Program-made: the position numbers and the translations under genes
DNA from: Pseudomonas sp. ACM7
GTDB taxonomy: Bacteria; Pseudomonadota; Gammaproteobacteria; Pseudomonadales; Pseudomonadaceae
DNA length: 64,000 bases
Direction: 5' to 3'
Assembly (NCBI RefSeq): GCF_004136015.1
Contig: NZ_CP024866.1
Location: forward strand, 6,276,861-6,340,860
Shown here: positions 9,461 through 18,910 of the stretch, piece by piece
Position numbering within the stretch: position 1 is the first letter of the stretch
Layout of the letters: every line of letters starts with the position of its first letter
Notes under the pieces: model-generated
Database searches by the model: none
Seen by the model: only the letters and a program-made list of their open reading frames with translations
What the model was told of the DNA's origin: nothing

Positions 9461-10294
9461 ATGAAGCCCGCCGTTGCCAAAGACGCTGACAAAGCCCCGC
9501 GCTTCTGGCGCGACGACGCCCTGCCCTTCATTGAAGCCCGCTCCATCGCCGACGGCCGCGAGGTCTGCTACACCCGGCATTCCCACGAGCACTTTTCCAT
9601 CGGCGCGATCACGGCCGGACGCAGTACCTACCACCACGAGCAATCGGAGTTTCAGGTCAGTGCCGGCACCGTGGTGCTGATGAATCCCGGTGATGTCCAC
9701 GCCTGCAATCCCATCGATGACCAGCCGTGGTCGTACCTGATGCTGTACGTCGAAACCCCCTGGCTGACCGATTTGCAGCATCAGCTCGGTTTCAGCCAGG
9801 ACCTGGCGTTTCGCCGGTTTTCCATCACCCACACTCACGACAGTGATCTGTATGCCGGCCTGAAGGGTTTGTACGACGTGCTGGTCGATGCGCAGCAAGA
9901 CGTGTTGCGCAAACAAAGCGCGGCCGTGGAGTTTTTCACCGACGTGCAGCAGCGGCTCAACCCGATCGATCAACCGCTGCGAGAGCCCAATTTCAAACTG
10001 GAACGGGCGGCCGATTACATCCGCGACAACTGCACGCACCTGCTCAAGCTCGAAGACATTTGCGAGGCGGCTCAGCTATCGCCGTCCTACCTGATTCGTG
10101 CGTTCAAGCAGCATTACGGCATGACGCCCCACGCCTTTCTGGTCAACCGGCGTATCCAGTTCGCCCGCGATCAACTGCGCAGCGGCAAGCTGATCGCCGA
10201 TGTGGCGCTCGAAGCCGGGTTTGCCGATCAGGCGCATTTTCAGCGTGCGTTCAAACAGCATCTGGCGGCAACGCCTGGGCAGTATCAACGCTGA
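9461..10294 (+). CDS. AraC-family transcriptional regulator with cupin sensor domain
   Basis: A 277-residue regulator. The N-terminal half is an AraC-binding cupin (TRHSHEHFSIGAITAGRSTY, then GTVVLMNPGDVHACNP). The C-terminal 100 residues hold the two helix-turn-helix motifs, with LEDICEAAQLSPSYLIRAFKQHYGMTPHAFL and IADVALEAGFADQAHFQRAF as the recognition segments. It follows a VOC gene closely. The target and ligand are unknown. Confidence 0.9.
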   Translation: MKPAVAKDADKAPRFWRDDALPFIEARSIADGREVCYTRHSHEHFSIGAITAGRSTYHHEQSEFQVSAGTVVLMNPGDVHACNPIDDQPWSYLMLYVETPWLTDLQHQLGFSQDLAFRRFSITHTHDSDLYAGLKGLYDVLVDAQQDVLRKQSAAVEFFTDVQQRLNPIDQPLREPNFKLERAADYIRDNCTHLLKLEDICEAAQLSPSYLIRAFKQHYGMTPHAFLVNRRIQFARDQLRSGKLIADVALEAGFADQAHFQRAFKQHLAATPGQYQR

Positions 10295-10593
10295 AGTGAA
10301 AGTTTGGCTGTATATATTACACAACACTCCGCCGCGGAAATAAACGGTAATATTATTCCCGCAAATCACAACACCTCCTCTCGCACCGCTATTTATCGGT
10401 CGCGCAGCGTCATTAGTCATGATGCCAGCACAACTATCGGCCAATGACGAAACACACCGACATATAGACCTGATAATAATATTTCTCACTTCCCTTTAAC
10501 CTGAAACTACCAACTACAGCTTATAGAGAACAGACCGCTACCTTGAAAGATCTGCACTTGCATCAATTCGATAAAAAACATGGAAGTTATCTT
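10295..10593. other. AT-rich leader before the Fic toxin gene
   Basis: About 300 bases without a gene. The DNA is clearly richer in A+T than its surroundings, with stretches such as TGTATATATTACACA and GGTAATATTATTCC. It probably holds the promoter of the large gene that follows. A short palindromic TGTATATATTACA sits near 10309, but no specific box is assigned. Confidence 0.45.
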
Positions 10594-13500
10594 ATGCACA
10601 CACCTATCGATGCACCCGTAGCCTCGCGCAATGAACGTCAGTTACAGGAAGTAAGAAAAGCCCTTATGAATGTTATTGATGACGAGCACTCGTTGAGCAG
10701 ACTCGACAACACATGGAGTCACCTTGGGGGTAGATCTGTGACCGGCTCGAGCCTTGATGAAGTTCAGCGTGCGGGGACGATTTTTCTACTGCGCCTGACC
10801 CGGCAAGCTGATTTCATGAAGATGAGGATTAAAAGCGGTATACCGGAAGACTATGCCTTTCATGTCGATAAAAATGGAGAACTCTGGGCCGTTGAAGAGA
10901 AGGTGAGTCGGGGCGCAACCCCTGACATTGACTCAACCGAGATTAATGTCTTTTTTAGAAGAGTCAGTATTACCCCCCACGCCAAAGCCGCCATACCCGG
11001 AATCGTCGACGACCTGAAACTGCTGGCCAATTTGGCCAGACAGGCTGGAGGGGCAATTACCTCAAACGGGCGGATCTCGATTGACCAATGGCTTCAGTTC
11101 CATGGTTTGCCGCAGCCAGGCACTAAAGAGGACACCCAACAGCTGATCGACGTGCTTAATTTCGCGAATCTTCCCGCAAGTCCACCATTGGAAAATTACT
11201 GGCAACTTCTGGACACTCCCGAAGATTCACCGTTCAGGTTGACTGAAACTACCCGCTCAATCATTGATCAGCAAACCCGACAGCTGAAAGACGATGCCCC
11301 CTTCCTGATCAAACAGATTGGCGCCAGGCTGATCAGAGAAAACGTCGGATCAGAAATGCTACCCACCAGCATTGAATACCGAATGCAAAGGCTGCTGGAA
11401 ATCGCCCGACAATCCTGCAATCAGGGACAAAACTACCTCATTGCGCTGGGTTGGTTCGGTGAAGGGAACGGAGAAAAGGCATCTCAACAGTTCATCGATC
11501 AACTGCTGATTGCTGCCATGTTGCTCGATCTCGATCCTGAAATCGACAGCACCAACACCTCCTTCGCAGGCTTCGACTTTTACGCCAAACGCTTCTTGCA
11601 ACAAAAGCCTGGAGTAGTGCGACTGGAACTGGAAAAGCATCTGGCCAATCATTTCCAGCTACATCAGATGCTCGCTCCACTGATGGCGCAATGGATTCTG
11701 GCGGGCATGGCGCCGCAATTCCTGATCCGTGACCTACCGCCTGAACTACAAGTGGGCACCCCGGGTTGGGTAGTCTTTAGCCAGGCGGTGCACCTGGTTG
11801 AGGCCGTCGCCCCCGGCACTTCCCGGTTAATGTCCTATGAACACCTGCTCGGCTTCAGCCTGGTCCCGGGTTTAATGCCACAACTGGCGTCGTTGCATAC
11901 CACGAACAACCTCGATCCGGTTGTGACATGGGCACTGATGAATGAGCTTGTCGAACGGGACGCTGACGGTAGCCTGAGCCAGAAAACAGTCCTGCGCGCC
12001 GTCCAAGAATACGACCGGTATGTCACGGCTTTGACCCGCGCCGTGAGCGACGTCAACACGCCAATTCCCAGCCGCAGAGCTATTGCGTTGAAGGAACTGA
12101 CATCAAAAATACCTCGCTGCAACCCTAACGAATTGCTGGTAAAGCATCGTGGCAATGGAGGCGGCGCAGGGCGGAAGGTGTCGGTACTGGATCTGTACAT
12201 GGGCGATGAACTTCATACCACCGACTGGGGGCGAATCAGAGGAAAGGATATTTATCGAGAGTTCACCGGATTGAAAGACTTGTACCCCGCTAATGATTTG
12301 TATGAGGAGGCAATTCACGCTCATTACAATGGCATCACTACCGCGCTGTCGACCAATATTCGGTACGCACTGTCGCAACTGCATCAATCAGACAGGTCGT
12401 TCATCGAACATGGCCGATTGGCGATATACCAGATAAAAAAAGACATTCCCAAGAACATCGTCAGCACATTGAAACCTTTCATTTCTGCATTAAACCCAAT
12501 TGCCGAGTTGTACCCCCTGCCCGAACCGAAAGCAGATCCGGGACGCTACGGCGTCATCCTCTGTGCTGTGAAAGGACCATTGATTCGTTGTTATGAACTG
12601 TTTCCACTAAGACTGGATTGCCGCTTCAACCAGGTTTTCAAGAACCGATTTTCCTATCACCTGATTTCCGATCCAGTAGGAGGAAAGTTTGTTGATAGCA
12701 AACTGCTCTTGGACGCGCCCATCGACTTTGAGGCTTACGTTAAAAACATCACGCCGCGCGGCGATAAGAATGCCTCGGTAGTGCTCACTAAAATTGGAGA
12801 ATTCGGGACGTCGGCCCATGACACAACCGCGTCCAATCCGGTGCAGTACTTTAATTCCAGGCGGATAGAAGACGTCAGTAACCTGATTGCTGAACACAAT
12901 CCGTATATTAATAAAGAAGAGCTGAGCCAGATCGGCTTTGACCAGACAGACCGTGAGCTGGCCATTGAAAAAACTGACAAAGTGTTCAATGTCATTCTCA
13001 ATCTGATCATCCCATTCAAGGAGTGCATAGAAGAACTCTCTTCGGGTGTTCCCTCCAGACAGAAAGGCGCCATTGCCGGTTGCGTCATGGAGGCGGCGCT
13101 GATCGCGATCTCGCTGGTCGCCGCGCCATTGAAAATTGTCGCTGGCGTCACAAAAGGCGCAACCCTGGTCACAAAACTGCTTTCTGCCTCCCGGATCGCG
13201 GCACGGACGGTCATCGGGCTCTTTAACCCTCTGGGCGGCGTTCCTCAACTGCTAAAGGGCGGTGGAAAGCTGATTGGCAGGAGCCTGGCGAAGCTCAGTG
13301 TCCAATCCGCACCTCACTTTGCACGTAAGCAATTGCTCCGACTGACTGGCACAAGCAGCTATGACTTGCTCAAAGCAGTTAATCATTCCGGCGCGGCGTC
13401 AGAGTTGCGCATGACACTGGACGCGGTGGGTCACGGGCGAGCGATTTTCAAAAATGACAGCATCGAAACCGCCGAGCACGTGCTCAAGCACCTGTACGAC

Positions 13501-14286
13501 AATGACAAGAAACTCCTCCAACACATTCCTGAACAGGAGCTTCAGCACCTGATGGAAATCTCCTTGGCCGAGATCGCACTAAAGTCCGACAGCGCTCACG
13601 AAATCCGCAAGATTCTGGATTCGAAAGTGGTCGATACGTTGACACGTCGGCATGCGCAAACCTTTTATCTGGACAATCTTCACCAGTTCAAGGACGTCAC
13701 TGTTTTGCCGGAAGTTCTCCAGGACACCTTACGCGTGGAATACAAGAACCTGGTAGCCATGCAGGCCCACCAGCAAGAATTGCTGACCAAGAATCTGGGC
13801 AAGGCGCCTTACCACGGCGTACTGGATGAATCACGGTTCAATCCTCACGGTTTGACTGACAACACGGAACGAGCAACCGCCTGGATTCTGAATGCATCGA
13901 ACTCCGAGAATGAAACAAACGCCATCCGGACCTTGCTCCTTGAATACGCCGCCAGCAACAAGCCCTTGACCGATCCCGCGATTTACAACGAACTGCATCG
14001 ACGTGTTGCACCCAACGCAATCGATAAGTACCGCAGCCCTCGCCCGGATGTTCGCTACCCGTCCAACATCTCAGGTACTGCAATGCTGGAGGGCCACATG
14101 GCCAAATTGGATCCGGCACACGAACACTTTGGCAAACACCTGTTTGGATCTTTCCTCGGCTATCACGCTTTCTCGGACGGCAATGGCCGTACCGCACGTG
14201 CCATCTATGCGATTACAGAACTAAGGAAGGGCCGATTCAATGCGCTGGACCGCCCAACGGAAAACGCGTTAAGCGGTTTGAATTGA
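10594..14286 (+). CDS. Large toxin-like protein with C-terminal Fic domain
   Basis: A 1,230-residue protein. The ATG at 10594 is chosen because GGAAG lies seven bases upstream; a TTG 17 codons earlier has a poorer site. The C-terminus carries a Fic core, HAFSDGNGRTAR, starting at His1191, with the catalytic His, the acidic residue and the GNGR phosphate loop; the usual Pro after His is Ala. Fic enzymes transfer AMP or related groups to target proteins. Upstream segments (LPPELQVGTPGWVVF near 390, YALSQLHQSDRSFIEHGR near 595, a hydrophobic stretch near 823-863) recall the large dermonecrotic-type pseudomonad toxins (DUF6543-like). There is no signal peptide and no secretion or immunity gene beside it. 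Only 28 residues follow the motif, fewer than in most Fic domains. Confidence 0.72.
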   Translation: MHTPIDAPVASRNERQLQEVRKALMNVIDDEHSLSRLDNTWSHLGGRSVTGSSLDEVQRAGTIFLLRLTRQADFMKMRIKSGIPEDYAFHVDKNGELWAVEEKVSRGATPDIDSTEINVFFRRVSITPHAKAAIPGIVDDLKLLANLARQAGGAITSNGRISIDQWLQFHGLPQPGTKEDTQQLIDVLNFANLPASPPLENYWQLLDTPEDSPFRLTETTRSIIDQQTRQLKDDAPFLIKQIGARLIRENVGSEMLPTSIEYRMQRLLEIARQSCNQGQNYLIALGWFGEGNGEKASQQFIDQLLIAAMLLDLDPEIDSTNTSFAGFDFYAKRFLQQKPGVVRLELEKHLANHFQLHQMLAPLMAQWILAGMAPQFLIRDLPPELQVGTPGWVVFSQAVHLVEAVAPGTSRLMSYEHLLGFSLVPGLMPQLASLHTTNNLDPVVTWALMNELVERDADGSLSQKTVLRAVQEYDRYVTALTRAVSDVNTPIPSRRAIALKELTSKIPRCNPNELLVKHRGNGGGAGRKVSVLDLYMGDELHTTDWGRIRGKDIYREFTGLKDLYPANDLYEEAIHAHYNGITTALSTNIRYALSQLHQSDRSFIEHGRLAIYQIKKDIPKNIVSTLKPFISALNPIAELYPLPEPKADPGRYGVILCAVKGPLIRCYELFPLRLDCRFNQVFKNRFSYHLISDPVGGKFVDSKLLLDAPIDFEAYVKNITPRGDKNASVVLTKIGEFGTSAHDTTASNPVQYFNSRRIEDVSNLIAEHNPYINKEELSQIGFDQTDRELAIEKTDKVFNVILNLIIPFKECIEELSSGVPSRQKGAIAGCVMEAALIAISLVAAPLKIVAGVTKGATLVTKLLSASRIAARTVIGLFNPLGGVPQLLKGGGKLIGRSLAKLSVQSAPHFARKQLLRLTGTSSYDLLKAVNHSGAASELRMTLDAVGHGRAIFKNDSIETAEHVLKHLYDNDKKLLQHIPEQELQHLMEISLAEIALKSDSAHEIRKILDSKVVDTLTRRHAQTFYLDNLHQFKDVTVLPEVLQDTLRVEYKNLVAMQAHQQELLTKNLGKAPYHGVLDESRFNPHGLTDNTERATAWILNASNSENETNAIRTLLLEYAASNKPLTDPAIYNELHRRVAPNAIDKYRSPRPDVRYPSNISGTAMLEGHMAKLDPAHEHFGKHLFGSFLGYHAFSDGNGRTARAIYAITELRKGRFNALDRPTENALSGLN

Positions 14287-14367
14287 CGGTCAACGTGCTT
14301 CCTCCTCGTCGCTGACACCGCGCCCCTGTCTGAAGGGGCGCGGCATCTTCCGGCCTGGCGACTGACT

Positions 14368-14955
14368 CTAGGCATACACCAGATACACGGCACAGACGGC
14401 TAATAACAAGGCCATTGTCCTGTTGAACAACCGCAGTCCCTTGGCGTTGTTCAAGTACTCGCGCAAGAAGGTCCCGACATAGACCCAACACGCCACCGAC
14501 GCATAGCAGACCACCAGATAAATGGCCGCGAATTGCCAGACCAGCCGCGCCTCGCCATCCGCCACAAAAGCGCCCATGCCGGCCACGCACGCCAGCCAGG
14601 CTTTCGGGTTGAGCCATTGCATGACCGCGCCATACAGCATCGACGGCGCCCGGCCTGACTCCTTCGCATCCAGATGCCCATTGTCGGCGGCCAACTTGAA
14701 GGCCATGTACAACAGGAACGCCACACCCGCCCATTGCACCATCTGCGCCAGCGCTGGCCATCGCTGCAACACTTCATGCAGCCCTAATCCCATCAACACC
14801 AACAACACGACGAAACCCAGCGTCGCCCCGGCTACATGCCGTTGACTGGCGCGAAAACCAAACTGCGCGCCGGAACTCAACGCCACGATGTTCACTGGCC
14901 CTGGGGTTATCGAGGCCACCAGTGCAAACGCCGCCATCGAGATAATCAGACTCAT
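14368..14955 (-). CDS. LysE/RhtB-family exporter
   Basis: A 195-residue membrane protein with about six hydrophobic segments. The N-terminal signature ASITPGPVNIVALSSGAQFG is the LysE/RhtB motif, and WLNPKAWLACVAGMGAF is the conserved central segment. The ATG at 14955 has AAGG six bases upstream; the GTG just before it is less likely. The family exports amino acids or related metabolites. It stands alone, and a paralogue lies divergently at 15126. Confidence 0.88.
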   Translation of the reverse strand: MSLIISMAAFALVASITPGPVNIVALSSGAQFGFRASQRHVAGATLGFVVLLVLMGLGLHEVLQRWPALAQMVQWAGVAFLLYMAFKLAADNGHLDAKESGRAPSMLYGAVMQWLNPKAWLACVAGMGAFVADGEARLVWQFAAIYLVVCYASVACWVYVGTFLREYLNNAKGLRLFNRTMALLLAVCAVYLVYA

Positions 14956-15125
14956 CACAGACCTTCTTCAATTCAGTTGAACGAGGCCTCAAGGTAAAGA
15001 GCGACCTGACGGCTGTATTGAACAAAACACCCCTCAGCTGTACCGCGACCGACGTCCGTCACTGTATGGGTCAAGCCACCCCAGGCCTGTGATAAAAATA
15101 CCGCTCCTGCTTTTGGAGCCCCGTC

Positions 15126-15746
15126 ATGGACCTCGCCACCCTCACCCTGTTTCTGCCGGCCTGCTTCGCCTTGAACATGGCGCCCGGGCCGAACAACCTG
15201 TTGTCGGTCAGCAACTCGACCCGCTACGGCTATCGCACCGCCTGTGTCGCAGGGATCGGTCGGCTGCTCGCGTTCGCCGGCATGATCGCCCTCGCGTCGG
15301 CGGGGCTTGCGGTGGTGCTGCAAACGTCGGAGTTATTGTTCTACGGGATCAAGATTCTGGGGGCGGCGTATCTGCTCTACCTCGCCTGGCAATTGTGGCG
15401 CGCGGACCCCGGGGCGGAAAACGTGGTAGCGGGCGCGCCGGTGGGGATGCTGGCGTTGGCGCGGCAGGAATTCCTGGTGGCGGCCGGTAATCCGAAAGCG
15501 ATCCTGATCTTCACCGCGTTCCTGCCCCAGTTCGTCGACTCGACCCACGCCGTATCGCCGCAATTCGCCGTGTTGGGCGCGTTGTTCCTGATGCTGGAAT
15601 GGATCGCCATCGGCGCCTACGCCTACATGGGCCTGCACATGCGCCGCTGGTTCGCCGAACCTCGGGGCAAGCGGATATTCAATCGTTGCTGCGCCGGATT
15701 GTTGTCGGCGGCGGCTTCGGTGTTGCTGATGGCGCGACGGGCTTGA
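15126..15746 (+). CDS. LysE/RhtB-family exporter
   Basis: A 206-residue inner-membrane protein with the family signature LNMAPGPNNLLSVSNSTRYG near residues 16-35 and the central FLVAAGNPKAILIFTAFLPQF. It is not close to the neighbouring LysE protein at 14368, so this looks like two independent family members and not a recent duplication. The exported substrate is unknown. A short perfect hairpin at 15762-15781 follows the stop. Confidence 0.88.
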   Translation: MDLATLTLFLPACFALNMAPGPNNLLSVSNSTRYGYRTACVAGIGRLLAFAGMIALASAGLAVVLQTSELLFYGIKILGAAYLLYLAWQLWRADPGAENVVAGAPVGMLALARQEFLVAAGNPKAILIFTAFLPQFVDSTHAVSPQFAVLGALFLMLEWIAIGAYAYMGLHMRRWFAEPRGKRIFNRCCAGLLSAAASVLLMARRA

Positions 15747-15761
15747 ACACCTGATGTCCAA

Positions 15762-15781
15762 TGTGGGAGCTTGGTCCCACA
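15762..15781 (+). terminator. Short hairpin, possible terminator or half REP
   Basis: TGTGGGA, six loop bases, TCCCACA: a seven-base-pair stem 16 bases after the stop of the LysE gene. There is no following T-run. The sequence matches the tip of the REP elements seen elsewhere in the window. Confidence 0.4.
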
Positions 15782-15847
15782 GTAGATGGTTGTTGAACAC
15801 GAAATTTGTGTACTACTTGGCCACACCCCACTCACCACAGGCCCTCA

Positions 15848-16888
15848 ATGAACCTGAACGTTGTCTACGCCCTTGGCGCTGCCGCTCTTTTTGGCGCGAG
15901 TACGCCATTGGCCAAGTTGCTGGGCCTGAACCTTTCGCCGATCCTTTTGGCCGGGTTGTTGTACCTGGGCAGCGGCCTGGGCCTGACGCTCGTCAGACTG
16001 TTGCGCGACCGGGGCTGGCAGCCCAGCGGCCTGAAATCGTCGGAGTGGCCCTGGCTGATCGGTGCCATCGCTTTTGGCGGCGTGCTCGGGCCGGTGGCGC
16101 TGATGTTCGGTTTGACCCTGACCTCCGGCGCCACGGCCTCGCTGATGCTCAACCTCGAATCGGTATTGACCGCCGTGCTGGCCTGGGTGGTATTCAAGGA
16201 GAACGCTGACCGACGCATCGTCGCCGGAATGCTGGCAATCGTCGCCGGTGGCTTACTACTGGCCTGGCCCCAGAACCCAGCGCAGTCACAGGGCTGGATC
16301 GGACCGTTGGCGGTAGCGCTGGCCTGCGTCTGCTGGGCGATCGACAACAACCTGACGCGCAAGGTGTCGGCCTCGGATGCGCTGTTTATTGCCGGCATCA
16401 AGGGGTTGGTCGCCGGGGCGGTGAACTGTTCTCTGGCGCTGTTGCTCGGCGCAACACTGCCACACATGACGGTGCTGGGGCCGACGTTGATCGTTGGTTT
16501 CCTGGGGTATGGCATCAGCCTGGTGTTGTTCGTTCTGGCGCTCCGAGGCCTGGGCACTGCACGTACCGGCGCCTACTTTTCCACGGCACCTTTCCTCGGC
16601 GCGGCAATCGCCATCTTGCTGCTGGGTGAACCCGTCACGCTGACGTTTTGGGCCGCTTCACTGTTGATGGGCCTTGGGGTATGGATTCACCTCAAGGAAA
16701 ATCATGCCCATGAGCATCAACATGAGGCGCTCAAGCATGGTCATCGCCACGTGCATGACGAGCACCATCAACATGAACATTCGTTCCAGTGGGACGGTAC
16801 CGAGCCCCACAGTCACGAACATCAACACACGCCGCTGCGCCACAGCCATCCGCATTTTCCGGACATCCATCACCGACATAAGCATTAA
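15848..16888 (+). CDS. EamA/DMT-family transporter with histidine-rich C-terminal tail
   Basis: A 346-residue protein. Residues 1 to about 285 are a ten-helix drug/metabolite transporter made of two EamA halves (YALGAAALFGASTPLAKLL at the start; TARTGAYFSTAPFLGA in the second half). After the last helix comes a tail of about 65 residues that is about one-third His, in HEH, HGHRH and HSHPH patterns. Such tails usually bind Zn, Ni, Co or Cu. The start at 15848 fits the first helix; a frame from 15806 only adds unrelated residues. The transporter could move a metal or metal chelate, or the tail could sense metal. Confidence 0.85.
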   Translation: MNLNVVYALGAAALFGASTPLAKLLGLNLSPILLAGLLYLGSGLGLTLVRLLRDRGWQPSGLKSSEWPWLIGAIAFGGVLGPVALMFGLTLTSGATASLMLNLESVLTAVLAWVVFKENADRRIVAGMLAIVAGGLLLAWPQNPAQSQGWIGPLAVALACVCWAIDNNLTRKVSASDALFIAGIKGLVAGAVNCSLALLLGATLPHMTVLGPTLIVGFLGYGISLVLFVLALRGLGTARTGAYFSTAPFLGAAIAILLLGEPVTLTFWAASLLMGLGVWIHLKENHAHEHQHEALKHGHRHVHDEHHQHEHSFQWDGTEPHSHEHQHTPLRHSHPHFPDIHHRHKH

Positions 16889-16968
16889 ACAATCCTCATG
16901 ACGAATGACTGGAATTCTCTGTCGATTTTCCGGTGGAGGCGTTGGGCGACGCGTCTTATGCTCACCTC

Positions 16969-18051
16969 ATGAACCTACAAAACGCTTTGCTTCCGCCCCA
17001 CGCCGAGATGGTTCGCGCCATGCTCGAACGAGACACCGCCTACGAGGGGGTGTTCTTTACCGCGGTCAAAACCACTGGCATCTTCTGTCGCCCCAGTTGC
17101 ACGGCGCGCAAGCCGAAACCGGAGAACGTCGAGTTCTTCGCCCATGCCGATGAGTGCATGTCCGCGGGCTATCGCGCCTGTCTGCGCTGCAAACCACTGG
17201 ACGCGGCGGCCATCGCACCGGACTGGGTGCAGAAGCTGCTCAAATCGGTGGACGCCGACGCCGAGCAGCGCTGGACCGATGCCCAGTTGCTGGCCGAAGG
17301 CATCGAACCGTTGAAACTGCGCCGCTGGTTCAAGCAGCATTTCGGCATGACCTTTCACGCCTGGCTGCGCACCCGACGCCTGGGCATGGCGTTGGGCGGG
17401 ATCAAACAGGGCGACTCCATCGACAACGCGGCGTTTGATTCGGGCTACGAATCCCTGAGCGGGTTTCGCGATGCGTTTCAAAAGTCCTTCAACATCACGC
17501 CCGGCCGCGCCGCCAACAGCGAGCCACTGCTGTTCACTCGCCTGACCACACCGCTGGGGCCGATGATCGCCATGGCCGAACGACGCGGGCTGGTGCTGCT
17601 GGAGTTTCTTGATCGGCCAGCGCTGACCAAGGAAGTCGAAGAATTGCAGAATCGATACGGTTATGCGGTCGCGCCAGGACATAACGCGCATTTGCAGCAG
17701 ATTGAAGTCGAACTGACGCAGTATTTCGCCGGCAAACTCACTGACTTCAACGTTCCACTACACTTGCCTGGCAGCGATTTCGCCCGACAGGTCTGGGCCG
17801 AACTGGCGAAGATCCCGTACGGCCAGACCAGCACCTACGGCGCCATTGCGGCGTTATTGGGCAAGCCCGGTGCCAGTCGCGCCGTGGGCCTGGCCAACGG
17901 GCATAACCGTCTTTCGATTGTCGTGCCCTGTCACCGGGTGATCGGCGCAGACGGCTCGCTGACCGGCTATGGTGGAGGACAACCGCGCAAGGCGTTCTTG
18001 CTAAGGCTGGAAAAAGCGGCGGTGCAGATCACGCAACAACTCGTATTCTGA
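16969..18051 (+). CDS. ada: Bifunctional Ada: DNA methyl-phosphotriester and O6-methylguanine methyltransferase / transcriptional activator
   Basis: A 360-residue protein with all three Ada modules. The N-terminal zinc domain has Cys40, Cys44, Cys71 and Cys74, with FCRPSCTARKPKPENV around the methyl-accepting Cys. An AraC helix-turn-helix follows at about 90-185 (LKLRRWFKQHFGMTFHAWLRT). The C-terminal alkyltransferase has the active Cys321 in VVPCHRVIG. Self-methylation turns Ada into an activator of alkylation-repair genes. The AlkA-type glycosylase two genes downstream fits such an adaptive-response unit. Confidence 0.93.
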   Translation: MNLQNALLPPHAEMVRAMLERDTAYEGVFFTAVKTTGIFCRPSCTARKPKPENVEFFAHADECMSAGYRACLRCKPLDAAAIAPDWVQKLLKSVDADAEQRWTDAQLLAEGIEPLKLRRWFKQHFGMTFHAWLRTRRLGMALGGIKQGDSIDNAAFDSGYESLSGFRDAFQKSFNITPGRAANSEPLLFTRLTTPLGPMIAMAERRGLVLLEFLDRPALTKEVEELQNRYGYAVAPGHNAHLQQIEVELTQYFAGKLTDFNVPLHLPGSDFARQVWAELAKIPYGQTSTYGAIAALLGKPGASRAVGLANGHNRLSIVVPCHRVIGADGSLTGYGGGQPRKAFLLRLEKAAVQITQQLVF

Positions 18052-18093
18052 TCATTTACAGGTTTCTCAAATAGTCATAAGGAAGGACATTCG

Positions 18094-18906
18094 ATGGACA
18101 CGCTCGACAACCAATTTCACCAGTTGCACCAGGACGGCCTGCTGATTCTCACCAACGTCGCCGATGCCGCCGGCGCGCGAATCGTGGAGCAACTGGGCAG
18201 CAAAGCCGTAGCCACCAGCAGCGCGGCGGTGGCCTGGGCTCACGGTTATCCGGACGGCAACGCCCTGCCCCTTGAGCGCCTGATTTCAACGGTCGAGTCC
18301 ATCGCCCGGGTGATCTCGGTGCCGCTGACCGTGGACATCGAGGCCGGTTATTCCGATGACCTGACGCGGGTGGCCGACCTCATCGATGCGGTGATTGCCG
18401 CCGGGGCCGTCGGGATCAATATCGAGGACGGTGCGTCCCCGCCCGAGCTGCTGGTGCGCAAGATCGAAATCGCTCGGCAGGTTGCCAGTCGCCGAAATGT
18501 GAAGCTGTTCATCAACGCCCGGACTGATGTGTACCTCAAGAGCCTGGTGCCCGCCGAAGATCGCGTGGCAGAGACGCTCAGGCGCGCCGCGTTGTATCAG
18601 GCGGCCGGTGCCGATGGTTTGTTCGCGGCTGGCGTCACGGCTGAGTACGAAATCGCTGCGCTGTGCCAGGGCACCACGCTGCCGGTGAACGTGCTCGGGC
18701 TCCCCGGACTGCCATCGCCTGATGAGCTGAAAGCGCTCGGCGTAAGCCGTTTGAGCGCGGGTTCCCGCATCGCCGAGTTTCTTTATGGCGCCATGAGCGC
18801 ACTGGCCAAGAGCTTTCTGGAAACAGGGACACTCGACAGCCGTGATCTGAAGGCCTTCACCTATGGCGAAGTGAACGCCCTGTTGGCACCGTCCGGGAAA
18901 GCTTGA
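18094..18906 (+). CDS. Isocitrate lyase/PEP mutase-family protein
   Basis: A 270-residue TIM-barrel protein of the PEP-mutase/isocitrate-lyase superfamily. The Mg-binding segment is PLTVDIEAGYSDD, and GINIEDGASPPELL and LFINARTDVYL follow at the expected spacing. The lyase Cys loop (KKCGH) is not seen, so it is not isocitrate lyase itself. Members include oxaloacetate decarboxylases and C-P lyases. It lies between ada and an alkA-type gene with short gaps (42 and 4 bases), so the three are probably one transcript; how it would relate to alkylation repair is unknown. Confidence 0.82.
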   Translation: MDTLDNQFHQLHQDGLLILTNVADAAGARIVEQLGSKAVATSSAAVAWAHGYPDGNALPLERLISTVESIARVISVPLTVDIEAGYSDDLTRVADLIDAVIAAGAVGINIEDGASPPELLVRKIEIARQVASRRNVKLFINARTDVYLKSLVPAEDRVAETLRRAALYQAAGADGLFAAGVTAEYEIAALCQGTTLPVNVLGLPGLPSPDELKALGVSRLSAGSRIAEFLYGAMSALAKSFLETGTLDSRDLKAFTYGEVNALLAPSGKA

Positions 18907-18910
18907 CCCC

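Noticed and set aside
14080..14097. TAMLEG as the Fic inhibitory helix
   Set aside because: The pattern fits, but it lies only 24 residues before the Fic motif, where the fold normally has the segment leading into the active-site helix. It is kept only as a remark.
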